In this document: piece by piece, positions 50,818 to 59,109 of the stretch
Layout: the number at the start of each line of letters is the position of its first letter
How positions within the stretch are numbered: position 1 is the first letter of the stretch
Assembly (NCBI GenBank): GCA_964348275.1
Contig: CAYGBT010000010.1
Coordinates: 26,509-90,508, forward strand
Direction of reading: 5' to 3'
Length of the DNA: 64,000 bases
Source: CSP1-5 sp964348275
GTDB lineage: Bacteria > Methylomirabilota > Methylomirabilia > Methylomirabilales > CSP1-5
Position numbers and translations under genes: made by a program
Notes under the pieces: model-generated
The model's input: only the letters and a program-made list of their open reading frames with translations
Databases searched by the model: none
What the model was told of the DNA's origin: nothing

Positions 50818-51975
50818 TTACCCTCGCTTTTCTGTAAAGCGGCGCTTCGGCCGGTCGAAAATAACTTCTACGTTGCCTGTCGGCCCGTACCGGTTCTTGT
50901 CCACTCGGAGCACTAACCGCACTTGAGCCTTCGTAAGCTCCTCTTTTTCGCCAAACAGGAAGTTTACTGTGTCCGCCTGTTGCTCTATCTCGCCCGATTC
51001 CCTGATGTCTGCCAGCGTTGGTTGTTCGGACCGGCGCCCCTCCACGTTCCGGTTCAACTGACAGACCAAAAGGCAGGCCGTTCCGGTCTGTTGCAGTAAA
51101 CTCCGAAGACTCTGGAGGATCTCCCGGATCTCCTCCACACGGGTCTGATCCTTGCGGCGGGGCATCCTGATGAAGCCCAGGTGATCGATAAAGAGTGCCT
51201 TAATACCGCCAGCTTGGATCGCCCATCTCAGGTCGAGGGCCAGCGTGGGCCAGCAGCACGGTGAATCCTGCAGGACGTAGACTTCCTCGTCAGATAAACA
51301 GCCTTGCGCCGCCGCCAGCTCCGCCGTCTCCGAGGCCCCGATCTCAAGCGGGACGACGAGGGTTGGCATACCCGCCTTTGCCATATTGGTCGCCCACTGA
51401 ACCATCAGCGTGGTTTTTCCCCGGCTGGGTCTTCCGGCGAGCACGTTGATCCTTCCAGGGGCCAATCCCTTGGTCAGCATCTCCCACATGGGAAAGCCCA
51501 CGGGACGAAACTCGATGGTACTTCTCTCCTCGTGAACCGCTCGTAGGCGAACCATCCGGCTCAGCTCTGCACCTTCACCTATGGCCTGGTCCCATATCCG
51601 CTGCGCCTCAAGCCTCTTTACACCGTACGGACGCTGGTCTTTCAGGAGCAAGTCGGCAATCTGCTTGGAAGCCCGGATCAAGCGCTGCTCACTCGCACAC
51701 TCTTTCAGGCGGCGGACCCAATACTCCTGATCCGTCCCGACCGTCTCCTCGATGACGTAATCAATCACCCGATCCTTCAGTTCTGGCTTCACGTCTTGAA
51801 GGATTTCGACACTGACCTCCCGGCCCTCCATCGCCGCCTCACGGATTGACAGAAACACTGGCTTGAGGTCATCAGGGAAATCCTCGGGGTCGCACTGCCT
51901 GATCATGGGCAGGACCGCCTGGGAATCAAATAAAGCCTTGGAGAGCACTTTGCGAGCGATGTCCTGCTGTCTCAT
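50818..51975 (-). CDS. DnaB-like replicative helicase
   Basis: 385 residues. An N-terminal helical domain (QQDIARKVLSKALFD) resembles the DnaB N-domain. The RecA core has Walker A AGRPSRGKTTLM, Walker B ALFIDHLGFI, and LLVCQLNRNVEGR with the sensor Gln, ending in KNRYGPTGNVEVIFD typical of DnaB-family proteins. It would unwind the element's DNA during replication. It lies 10 bases downstream of the replisome-organiser-like gene. Confidence 0.88.
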   Translation of the reverse strand: MRQQDIARKVLSKALFDSQAVLPMIRQCDPEDFPDDLKPVFLSIREAAMEGREVSVEILQDVKPELKDRVIDYVIEETVGTDQEYWVRRLKECASEQRLIRASKQIADLLLKDQRPYGVKRLEAQRIWDQAIGEGAELSRMVRLRAVHEERSTIEFRPVGFPMWEMLTKGLAPGRINVLAGRPSRGKTTLMVQWATNMAKAGMPTLVVPLEIGASETAELAAAQGCLSDEEVYVLQDSPCCWPTLALDLRWAIQAGGIKALFIDHLGFIRMPRRKDQTRVEEIREILQSLRSLLQQTGTACLLVCQLNRNVEGRRSEQPTLADIRESGEIEQQADTVNFLFGEKEELTKAQVRLVLRVDKNRYGPTGNVEVIFDRPKRRFTEKRG

Positions 51976-51985
51976 AGGGCTTTCC

Positions 51986-52765
51986 TCAATAGTCGGGGCC
52001 TATCCGCATTTCCCCCCGCATTTCCGTCTTCTTCGCCTCATTCAAATATGCCTCGAAGTTCTCACTACTAAAGAGCGTCTTCGGCCTGAGGAATCGGGAC
52101 ATCTTGGCATCGTTCAGCCACTCGTCTGCCTTGCAGGCGATCACGGCCTTGAAGTCCTCCACTGTAAAGCCCTCACTGAAGCGGGCACGGATGTGCTGAC
52201 GGGTTTTCTGCGTTGAAGTCCTGAATGCCGTGTCAGCCTTCTGGTTCAAGTACGAGACGATTTCCCTGATGGCACCGAGATCGTTAGAACTCGACAATAT
52301 CTCTTTCTTACATTCTTCCATTCTCACGTTATGGCCCTTACTTGGCCCTCGCTTGGCCCCTACTTGGCCCTCCTCTTGGCCCTCAGTCTGCTCTGATGAT
52401 TGATAAGCGTTGAAATTCAGTACTGTTATCTCCGTATATCTCTTGGCCCTCCTCTTGGCCCGAATTGAACCGATTCGTTCGAGGTTGACCAAAGCGCCCC
52501 TGACGACCTTTCTGGAGACCTTAGCCATCTCTGCGAGCTTCGGCTCGCTAGTCACGAAGCTGCCCCGAGCAATTTCCACCTTACCGGTCCCGTCGAACCA
52601 TTTCCGGCTGATGTTGTTCGCCATCAGGAGGCACGTGGCCCAGACTTTAAACTGTCCAGGAGACAGACCCCAGACCGTGCTCTCCATCGTCTTGCGGTGA
52701 AATTTGATCCAGCCAGCAATAGTCATCAGAGATTCATGACCTTGGTCTAAGGCGCCGTTTGGCAT
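51986..52765 (-). CDS. Phage replisome-organiser-like protein
   Basis: 259 residues. The N-terminal half is a winged-helix DNA-binding region (GQFKVWATCLLMANN, VTSEPKLAEMAKVSRKVVRGAL). After a glutamate/glycine-rich linker, the C-terminal ~80 residues (IREIVSYLNQKADTAF, ARFSEGFTVEDFKAVI, RFLRPKTLFSSENFEAYL) match the conserved phage C-terminal domain of replication initiators. It should bind the element origin and load the DnaB-like helicase. The start overlaps the stop of the upstream gene (TAATG). Confidence 0.85.
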   Translation of the reverse strand: MPNGALDQGHESLMTIAGWIKFHRKTMESTVWGLSPGQFKVWATCLLMANNISRKWFDGTGKVEIARGSFVTSEPKLAEMAKVSRKVVRGALVNLERIGSIRAKRRAKRYTEITVLNFNAYQSSEQTEGQEEGQVGAKRGPSKGHNVRMEECKKEILSSSNDLGAIREIVSYLNQKADTAFRTSTQKTRQHIRARFSEGFTVEDFKAVIACKADEWLNDAKMSRFLRPKTLFSSENFEAYLNEAKKTEMRGEMRIGPDY

Positions 52766-52971
52766 TAACCAATGTCATCTCCGTTTTTTAACCCTAATGT
52801 CGCTAGAAACGCTTGAATGCGTTCCTGCTCTTCCAATGTGGCGACGTGGATCTCGATATGGGAGGGCACAAATTTGCCATTGATAACTTCCCCCACGCAT
52901 GTGAAGGAAGCCGGCGAAGAATGTGTCCGCTCCAAATGAACAGCCATGTCCTCAAGTTGTTGTCGCTCCAT
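52765..52971 (-). CDS. Small hypothetical protein of the replication operon
   Basis: 68 residues from ATG 52971, preceded by an AGGGG; an upstream ATG at 53010 has no ribosome site. The C-terminal part (VINGKFVPSHIEIHVATLEEQERIQAFLATLG) is regular alpha/beta. The stop overlaps the next start. Family unknown. Confidence 0.5.
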   Translation of the reverse strand: MERQQLEDMAVHLERTHSSPASFTCVGEVINGKFVPSHIEIHVATLEEQERIQAFLATLGLKNGDDIG

Positions 52972-53000
52972 ATCCCCCTGCCTCCCACTTAAATGAGATC

Positions 53001-53015
53001 GGCACATCATGTGCC
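53001..53015. promoter_or_regulatory. Palindromic operator-like site 2
   Basis: GGCACATCATGTGCC, a perfect 7-1-7 inverted repeat, 30 bases upstream of the ATG at 52971. It probably overlaps the promoter or leader of the replication operon. Confidence 0.6.
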
Positions 53016-53043
53016 AAACCGGTCTCGCCTGTGGAAGTGAAGG

Positions 53044-53220
53044 TCATAGCTCACTTCTCATCTCCCGGCGGACCGCCTGGTCTAATTTTCGAATCGCTGG
53101 AACTAGCCGTTCATACAGCGCCGTAGCGGCCATTTGCGCTTCAAGTTTCTCGGCGGCAACTTGGACCTTCAACACCCCGTTCGGACCAACGATGATCCGC
53201 ATCTCAAACTCGCTACGCAT
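53044..53220 (-). CDS. Small hypothetical protein
   Basis: 58 residues from ATG 53220, preceded by a GGAGG. It starts MRSEFEMRIIVGPNGVLKVQ and continues with an Ala/Glu-rich helix. No family is recognised. Confidence 0.5.
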   Translation of the reverse strand: MRSEFEMRIIVGPNGVLKVQVAAEKLEAQMAATALYERLVPAIRKLDQAVRREMRSEL

Positions 53221-53359
53221 GCCCACCTCCTCCTCTCCTGGATACACCTAGGTATCCGGCATGAGGGGCGGAAAAGCGGAACTGGATCGGAAAAAATCGT
53301 GAATGCTGGAATGCGTAGGGGGGCTAGAAAGATGGTGCAAAGAAAAAGCGGAGACCAGC

Positions 53360-54484
53360 CTACTTGTGGCGTTTCCTGGGATTCAAGTCGAAGCCAAAAA
53401 TTTCAATGAGTTCGTCCGGTCGTGACTCTATCTTTTTGAGATATTTTCGCACTTGCCGGTCGGTCAGGCCAACCTGCCGGGCGATCTCAGCCTGGCTCGG
53501 TGGCCTTATGACCTGACCGCTCTCCGTCCCTTCCGTTCCCCAAACCTCGGGGTTCAATATGATTTCTAGGATATCGGGGGCCTTTGGGCCGAAAGCCTTC
53601 TCCAATTGTTGGGCCTGATGGCGGGTTGGCAGACGCTCCTCCGACTTAATATACTCGAAAGGGAAGACAGGCGGTCTCTTTCGGATGGTTACGACTTGTT
53701 CTGGCGGCTCCTCGGGGGCCGATCGATATTTTGGACGATTTTTTTTGCGGGGAGACGGGGGCATGATGATTGTTTCGTTCTCCCTGTCCTTGGTAATCCA
53801 TCTTGGACCCCGCTGGAGGCTGGCTTTCCGATCTTTCAGCCGCTTGGGGAGGTATTCCAGCTCCGCATCCAACACGTTGGCCATAAAGTCGTCGTGTGGA
53901 AGGCATCGGATCTTCTCCAATTCTTCATAGAAGACCAAAGCCCGCTGTGCTACATATTCCCGTTTTTTTTCCGGATCGTGTAGAAAAGGAATTACGTTAA
54001 ATGGCTTCAGGAGTTCCCTTTCTGGCTCCAGACCCCTGAATTTAACAAGCAGTAAGATATTGAGAGTAAGGGGAAGCCGTGTAGAGCGCCTGGCGATCTC
54101 TTCTCCGATCCAATAAAAAACCGCAATGTCGATGCAGGCATCAATCCAGCAGTCCAATGCTTCCCGGACAGTGGAGCACTGTATGAGAAGCAGGAACAGG
54201 AAGAATAGCCTATCATCGGCCTCCGAAGTGGTTCGGTACCTTTCCGGGATGCTGGTATGAATTAAGTACAGCCATTTCCAGCCCGGTGACCGGAGTTCAA
54301 GTATATCCTTACCGGAAAAAACAGAAAGATCGAGATCGAGGTCGACTATGCGCCTGGAGATCGATTCCCACACCCGTCGACAGCGAGAGATGTAGGCCCG
54401 ACCTTCCTCAGTCTGAGACAGGGAGATAATAGTAGACATGATCTGTTCCGTTGATGCATGCGGAATCGCTTGGTGTGCAGACAT
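53360..54484 (-). CDS. Large HTH-containing element protein
   Basis: 374 residues from ATG 54484, chosen for a GGGGGGAG upstream; the frame also extends to 54553. The N-terminal two thirds is helical with a hydrophobic patch (LFFLFLLLIQCS) and no recognised domain. A basic proline-rich linker follows. The C-terminus has a helix-turn-helix (SQAEIARQVGLTDRQVRKYLKKI). It may be a regulator or a replication/partition factor. Codon use is lower in GC than the chromosome core. Confidence 0.6.
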   Translation of the reverse strand: MSAHQAIPHASTEQIMSTIISLSQTEEGRAYISRCRRVWESISRRIVDLDLDLSVFSGKDILELRSPGWKWLYLIHTSIPERYRTTSEADDRLFFLFLLLIQCSTVREALDCWIDACIDIAVFYWIGEEIARRSTRLPLTLNILLLVKFRGLEPERELLKPFNVIPFLHDPEKKREYVAQRALVFYEELEKIRCLPHDDFMANVLDAELEYLPKRLKDRKASLQRGPRWITKDRENETIIMPPSPRKKNRPKYRSAPEEPPEQVVTIRKRPPVFPFEYIKSEERLPTRHQAQQLEKAFGPKAPDILEIILNPEVWGTEGTESGQVIRPPSQAEIARQVGLTDRQVRKYLKKIESRPDELIEIFGFDLNPRKRHK

Positions 54485-54525
54485 GTGCTCCCCCCTCGAC
54501 GCCTCCCTAGCGGCAAGAAAGTCCA

Positions 54526-54717
54526 TCATCTTCCATCTGCTTCCTCGCCCCACATGACCCGCCGGATCTTCCCCAAGGCTCTCTCCGCCTCGTCCAGCGC
54601 AGCCGCCAGTTCCCGGTCCCGGCGCCTTCGGGATGCCTCGGCCCTACATCGCCCGCCGCAGTATGTCGCATCCTCTCTCTGCGCCTCGAAGGGCTGTTTG
54701 CAGTTCAGACAAATCAT
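54526..54717 (-). CDS. Small CxxC zinc-finger protein
   Basis: 63 residues. MICLNCKQPFEAQREDATYCGGRCRAEASRR has CxxC and CxxxC pairs and a basic helix, the same plan as the 49191-49517 gene but with all four cysteines. A leucine/alanine-rich helix follows. No clear ribosome site. Confidence 0.55.
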   Translation of the reverse strand: MICLNCKQPFEAQREDATYCGGRCRAEASRRRRDRELAAALDEAERALGKIRRVMWGEEADGR

Positions 54718-54843
54718 CCGTCGTTTCTCTTCCGAATCTCCCGCACGTGCGGCTGCTGGGCTAAAAAAAAGAGCCGTTCAGGGCCGGTCCCGTCTTATTA
54801 TGAGCCGCCGCTTTGACTTTACACACTACATACAGAGCAAAAT

Positions 54844-55054
54844 TTATACCATCCTCAAAAAAGTTCGCACGTTTTTACCGCCTTTTTTCTTATGGGACAT
54901 CGCCACAATGAAATTCCCGATGTGGTCACTGGCGCGCTCATCACCCCAGCACATCACCAAGATCCCGGAGCGGCAGGCCGATCTGACGCGCCACCTCAGA
55001 TTGTGTCAAACCAAGCGCCTGGCGAGCCAATAAATTACGGAAATTTTCTGCACA
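54844..55054 (-). pseudogene. Overlapping short frames including an XRE-like helix-turn-helix
   Basis: A 37-codon frame (55054 down to 54941) reads ENFRNLLARQALGLTQ then SEVARQIGLP, a typical XRE helix-turn-helix, and stops at TGA 54943-54941. A second frame starts at ATG 54954 and encodes MCWGDERASDHIGNFIVAM plus a lysine-rich tail to 54844. The first frame lacks an ATG (TTG 55030 is the best candidate). This could be a frameshifted repressor remnant, two tiny coupled genes, or a programmed-frameshift product. Confidence 0.4.
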
Positions 55055-55064
55055 TCATGTGCAG
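55048..55064. promoter_or_regulatory. Palindromic operator-like site 3
   Basis: CTGCACATCATGTGCAG, a perfect 8-1-8 inverted repeat. It overlaps the beginning of the XRE-like frame at 55054, as expected for an autoregulated repressor. Confidence 0.6.
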
Positions 55065-55240
55065 GAGAGATTGGGGGTGCTCTCAATGCGGGAGGGGGGA
55101 AATCGGACGCGATAGCATGCCGAACGAACCTATTCACGAGGCGCAGTGCAAGCTGCCGAATGCCGTTTGTGCGATCTTTGTCTCAGTGCGCAGACCAATA
55201 TGAGCTAACCATTCAATTTCACTGTCTCGTTCCAAAAAGC

Positions 55241-55281
55241 AGACACTATTGAGACACTATGTAGACACCAACAGCAGACAC
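55241..55281. repeat. Four helically phased AGACAC repeats
   Basis: AGACAC begins at 55241, 55252, 55263 and 55276, giving spacings of 11, 11 and 13 bases, close to one helical turn. It sits in the only sizeable gap between the minus-strand replication genes and the plus-strand GIY-YIG gene. The arrangement resembles iterons, integrase arm sites or a multi-site operator. Confidence 0.6.
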
Positions 55282-55349
55282 CCCCGTTCCTGGTCAGCCG
55301 GACGAAGACTTGCTGATCCCCCAATTTCAATCGGCTATAATGGTCGGGT

Positions 55350-55658
55350 ATGAAGCCGAAGTACTTGAGGATGCTCCAGCGGATGGCGGAGGACCCCCGG
55401 CGGCAGGCGACCACATGGTCGGTCTACATCCTGCGCTGCCGGGACGGGACCTACTACACGGGGATCGCCAAGGACGTGCAGGAGCGCCTGAGGAAGCACC
55501 AGGCGGGAAAGGGCGCCGCTTACACCCGGACCCGCCTGCCGGTCGAACTACTTTATGAGGAAAACGGCCTGCCCCGGTCCGAGGCCCTGGTCCGGGAGGC
55601 GCGGATCAAGGCTATGCCGCGCGCAAAAAAAGGGCGGCTTGCTCGGAAGAAAGTTTAA
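55350..55658 (+). CDS. GIY-YIG domain protein (UPF0213-like)
   Basis: 102 residues. The GIY-YIG core appears as SVYILRCRDGTYYTGIAKDVQERLRKHQAG, with the catalytic Arg in ERLRKH and a Glu in LLYEENG. It is the short stand-alone type (YhbQ-like). A TATAAT at 55336-55341 is only 8 bases upstream of the ATG, so the mRNA would be leaderless, or translation may begin at ATG 55383. It is the only clear plus-strand gene in this part of the element. Confidence 0.85.
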   Translation: MKPKYLRMLQRMAEDPRRQATTWSVYILRCRDGTYYTGIAKDVQERLRKHQAGKGAAYTRTRLPVELLYEENGLPRSEALVREARIKAMPRAKKGRLARKKV

Positions 55659-56153
55659 TTTCACGCGTGCAACCCCTAGCACGCCCGCGTCCCCTCCAAC
55701 TCCCGCCGCACCGCCTTGATCTCCTCTCTACCTATATATCGCAGGGTGTTTCACCGCCAGGGACATAAGTTAGATATAGATAGGTAATATATGACGTGGG
55801 GGTCAGAGCTAGATGCGTGCGTGACGGGCCGGTGGGCGTGTGATGGTGGATGGGCCAACCGTATCACCTCGATCAGCCTGGAACTATGTGGGATGGTACG
55901 GGCACCGTCTTATAACAGTCTTGAAAGCCAGAGACGAACCGGCACCACCCTATAAATGTTTGTCGCCTCGTAGTGACTGGGTTCATCGCGCCGCCCCTGA
56001 GAGCACTGGGCAGGCGCGAGTGATCGTGAACCCGCCTGCTTGCAAGGCCCTCCTACGGTGCGCTCCAGATGACCTTGTCAACCTTGTAGAGCATGCCCAT
56101 CGCTCAGCCCTCCCCTATCAGTACGACATGCCGCGATAACCTACCTGCCCCAG
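55659..56153. other. Interval without a supportable gene
   Basis: 495 bases. A plus-strand frame at 55840-56139 has no family features. The interval contains an AT-rich patch (ATATAGATAGGTAATATATG near 55786) and one copy of a 22-base repeat (56055-56076; second copy 56790-56811, one mismatch). Confidence 0.4.
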
Positions 56154-56597
56154 TTATGGATTGCTAGGGCCACTACTGGGGAAATGTCTTGCTGTCCAGG
56201 GATTCACCTGGCGCCATCGACTAACGATTTCTCCCCGCTTGGCCATCTCAACGATAGGAGACATGATAAAATCAAAGTCATCAGACATATAGGGGAGGAT
56301 TAGATCTGGCCTTTCCTTGGAGAGAATGTAGAGGCCAAGGGCGATTGGTGGCTGAGGAGCTTTACTCGTCATAGACGCTAGCGAGAAAGGCGCTGTCTCA
56401 GAATAGTACCAGACTTCAGGCTGACCGCCCCATGTCCCACGGGACTGAAGCGTCATAGCTAACCAAGCGTTGGGGTCGCGCTCAGCATGTTCTAACATAA
56501 ATTTCGCAAAGCACTTAACCTGAGTCTCAACAACGCTCTCAGCAAGAGCTTGCGGGTTCCCAAAAACCCCCCTAAGCATTTTCCAGAATCCCATCAC
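56154..56597 (-). CDS. Hypothetical protein of the element cargo
   Basis: 147 residues. The start overlaps the stop of the upstream gene by ATGA. Helical N-terminus (MMGFWKMLRGVFGNPQAL), then mixed alpha/beta sequence with several Trp residues. No signal peptide and no recognised family. Confidence 0.55.
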   Translation of the reverse strand: MMGFWKMLRGVFGNPQALAESVVETQVKCFAKFMLEHAERDPNAWLAMTLQSRGTWGGQPEVWYYSETAPFSLASMTSKAPQPPIALGLYILSKERPDLILPYMSDDFDFIMSPIVEMAKRGEIVSRWRQVNPWTARHFPSSGPSNP

Positions 56598-56857
56598 TCA
56601 CCCTTTTTTTCGCCGCCACTTAATTGCTTGTCATGCTCCAAACGCTTCTTCTCCCATTTGCGAAGAGTTTCGCCTTTCTTCTGCTGTTTTTCCTTGATCC
56701 TTCTAACGGCCCGCCGATGGTCCCGTGCGTATGTCACCCCTGACCCCTCCTTCCTCCTGTGTTCGCGTTCGATCTCGGTGCATCTATTTACGGTGCGCTC
56801 CAGAGGACCTTGCCGGCCTTTACCGGCGCAGGACATTGCCGGCTGTTGGTCAGCCAT
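56594..56857 (-). CDS. Small highly charged hypothetical protein
   Basis: 87 residues, very rich in Lys, Arg and Glu (RRAVRRIKEKQQKKGETLRKWEKKR), likely a long helix. It lies 20 bases after the SPOR-domain gene and overlaps the next gene. Could be a nucleic-acid-binding or coiled-coil peptide. Confidence 0.45.
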   Translation of the reverse strand: MADQQPAMSCAGKGRQGPLERTVNRCTEIEREHRRKEGSGVTYARDHRRAVRRIKEKQQKKGETLRKWEKKRLEHDKQLSGGEKKGE

Positions 56858-56877
56858 TCCCCGCTCCGGTAAGAAAA

Positions 56878-57882
56878 TTACTGCCTCACCATCAGGGGTG
56901 TGAACCCTTCCTTCTTCAGAGCCTCAACGGCCTTCTGGGCCTCCGCTCGGTTCTCATACTCGCCAATCCGCACTTGGTGCACTGGGGTGGGGGCAGTCTC
57001 GGAGTCGATCTTGGACGTGTAATTCTTCTTTCGTAGACTGCGGGCCAAATCGATGGCCTCGTTCAGATGAAACGATGACCCGACCTCCAGACGGAATTTC
57101 CCTCCCTCGATTTCGACTAGGTTGGATGGAAACCCATCAACGTTCAGACTCCGCGCCGTCTTTTCTGCTTCCTCACGGCTGCTAAATTCCCCGGCATAGA
57201 CTCGATGGCGAGTAATGGGGACCGTGGTCATGCGGATGACCGGATTATATCCGAGTCCTTCTAGCTGCTTCTTGAGGGTGAGGGCATTCCGCTCGACGCC
57301 CAGACTGGCGACTTGGAGGGTATATCGCTTCTCCCTCTTGATCTCGGGCTCGGTCACCTTCGCCATCGGTTTTGGGACCGGTTTCTCCGCGACAGCCGGG
57401 GCTCGTGGTGGCTTGGGGCTTGCCTGCGGAACCTCGGGGGGCCCGACTACTACTGGAGGAGCCTCTTCCTTAGGACGACCTGTCACCGTGGGAGGTGCGG
57501 GGGTTGGAGGCCACTCTCCCGTTAGGTTTTTGCAGTGTACGTAGCCTAATCTCCCCCCGGACGCGACCTCTTTGATCTTGCACCAGAGCACCTGTCCTGC
57601 TTCGACAACAACTCTGATCTCCACGAGGTCCCCCCGCGCGAGCGTGAACACCATGTTGCTGGTTGTGTCCATCCGAGGGAACACGGGCACCGAGTCGCTC
57701 TCTACAACCACCTGGTTAAGCGGGGCTTTCTCCTCAGCCGCCTTACCGGGCACAGCTAGCCCCAATAGCACCACAGCGGCAATCGCGGCAAAGGCGATGA
57801 CTCCCGCCCTCTTCAACCGCCGATTCTCTCGCTCCACCCGCTCCAGCCGTTGTATTAGGGTTTCCATCGTTGGCTGATTCAT
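56878..57882 (-). CDS. Membrane-anchored SH3- and SPOR-domain protein
   Basis: 334 residues. A cytoplasmic coiled-coil start (METLIQRLERVERENRRLKR), one transmembrane helix (about 26-46), an SH3-like region (about 55-122: VVVESDSVPVF...LGYVHCKNL), a long Pro-rich linker, then two or three SPOR-type repeats (YTLQVASLGVERNALTLKKQLEGLGY; HRVYAGEFSSREEAEKTARSL; HQVRIGEYENRAEAQKAVEAL). SPOR domains bind denuded glycan strands. It is the start-overlapping partner of the next upstream gene. A cell-wall protein is unusual cargo for a phage-like element. Confidence 0.8.
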   Translation of the reverse strand: MNQPTMETLIQRLERVERENRRLKRAGVIAFAAIAAVVLLGLAVPGKAAEEKAPLNQVVVESDSVPVFPRMDTTSNMVFTLARGDLVEIRVVVEAGQVLWCKIKEVASGGRLGYVHCKNLTGEWPPTPAPPTVTGRPKEEAPPVVVGPPEVPQASPKPPRAPAVAEKPVPKPMAKVTEPEIKREKRYTLQVASLGVERNALTLKKQLEGLGYNPVIRMTTVPITRHRVYAGEFSSREEAEKTARSLNVDGFPSNLVEIEGGKFRLEVGSSFHLNEAIDLARSLRKKNYTSKIDSETAPTPVHQVRIGEYENRAEAQKAVEALKKEGFTPLMVRQ

Positions 57883-58853
57883 CGCTTACTTCCCTTTCCC
57901 GCTCCACCTGCATTCGTGAGGAACTGCGCGTATCTCATCTTGTAAAGATCCTCTGCCTCCTCCCAATATTTGATCAGGACGCCCCAGACAAAAGCCAATC
58001 GCTCACCCAGGCCGAATCGCAGGAGGTGCTCCATCTCGGAGGCCAATGCGAGGAGAACCGTGATCGTCGTACCCATGGCCTGAGATTTCCGTTTGATCAA
58101 TTGTGCCTCTCGCTCCTCGCCGGGCTTACGCAATAACGCTGATCCTCGATGGACGAGGCCGGGGAAACTCAGATGAGCTTCTTGTGAAAGCGTCCTGTAG
58201 AACCACGCTTCAAGATATTCGAGAAAGGCTGGATCTTTTGCTTGGCCCTTCATCTGGCTGGGAATCGGCCAATACTTGATCTTTGTCAAATCTGCGGTCT
58301 CTTGCTCGGATAATCCCCAATCCACCCGAGTCATTTCCAAAAACTTACCGTAAGTTTCTAGCCAATCCGCCCATGCTGGGGTCTCTCCATACTTGGACTT
58401 GTATCTGTCATACGTTTCCTTACTTTCGCGCCAACCACTCTTGTAAAACCATTGCGTCCTTACAGATAGGTCCTCGGAAAGGAATATCACCGAAAAAAGC
58501 TGGTCCAGCAGGGATCGTGTGAGAGGGGGAATTGATAAGGCAAACTCCAACGGCGGCGCACTTTCTTTCGGAAAACCTCCCGCAAGGAATAGGATGCTCT
58601 GGTACGTGTTGACCGCGACCTTGACCATGGTCAGGAAGAGCACTTGTGCTCCAGGAATGTCTACAAGTTCCTTGGGCCACTCGCGATCAATGAGGTTCTT
58701 TAGGGCTTCCAGCCCTTCGTCCAACGGGTCCCTTAAGATTTTGAAATCCAACACCCTATCAGGCGGAACATCGTCTTTGTTCACCGTAATGCGCTCCCTT
58801 ACCCATCTCCCTACCGCCCCTGTTTCCCGTCCGACTCCCGCCTCTTTTCTCAC
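57879..58853 (-). CDS. Hypothetical helical protein, start-coupled
   Basis: 324 residues from GTG 58853, whose GTGA overlaps the upstream TGA. Long helices with aromatic residues (TQWFYKSGWRESKETYDRYK; FLEYLEAWFYRTLSQEAHLS). It faintly resembles DUF5677-type proteins, but I cannot confirm. Its stop overlaps the SPOR gene start by ATGA. Function unknown. Confidence 0.6.
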   Translation of the reverse strand: MRKEAGVGRETGAVGRWVRERITVNKDDVPPDRVLDFKILRDPLDEGLEALKNLIDREWPKELVDIPGAQVLFLTMVKVAVNTYQSILFLAGGFPKESAPPLEFALSIPPLTRSLLDQLFSVIFLSEDLSVRTQWFYKSGWRESKETYDRYKSKYGETPAWADWLETYGKFLEMTRVDWGLSEQETADLTKIKYWPIPSQMKGQAKDPAFLEYLEAWFYRTLSQEAHLSFPGLVHRGSALLRKPGEEREAQLIKRKSQAMGTTITVLLALASEMEHLLRFGLGERLAFVWGVLIKYWEEAEDLYKMRYAQFLTNAGGAGKGSKR

Positions 58854-59077
58854 TTTGCCTTGCTTGCCATCTCTCGGCAAACGTTGTCCTTGTCTTTCAA
58901 AGCAAGCGCAAGCGTCTGAACGTCAGCAGCGGTACAATTCTCAAGTATCCATCTTCTGCAAATTCGGTCTTCTTCTGCTTGATATATTTTTGCCTTTGTC
59001 TCGTCACTAGTCGACACATAGCGATATACAACGTGAGGCATCATGACTGGCTTCATCGGACCGATTCTTTGCGCCAC
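58850..59077 (-). pseudogene. Likely 3' part of a frameshifted gene
   Basis: 75 residues from GTG 59077, but the same frame is open upstream through LWELASKWPKSSESEVAQRI, overlapping the end of the 59110-59724 frame. The content (CRRWILENCTAADVQTLALAL) resembles the HEAT-like repeat of that gene. It is best read as the displaced C-terminus of the same protein. Confidence 0.5.
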
Positions 59078-59109
59078 CTCGGATTCAGAGGACTTCGGCC
59101 ATTTTGACG

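Noticed and set aside
55840..56139. 99-codon plus-strand frame
   Set aside because: Ordinary low-information composition, no ribosome site and no recognisable domain.
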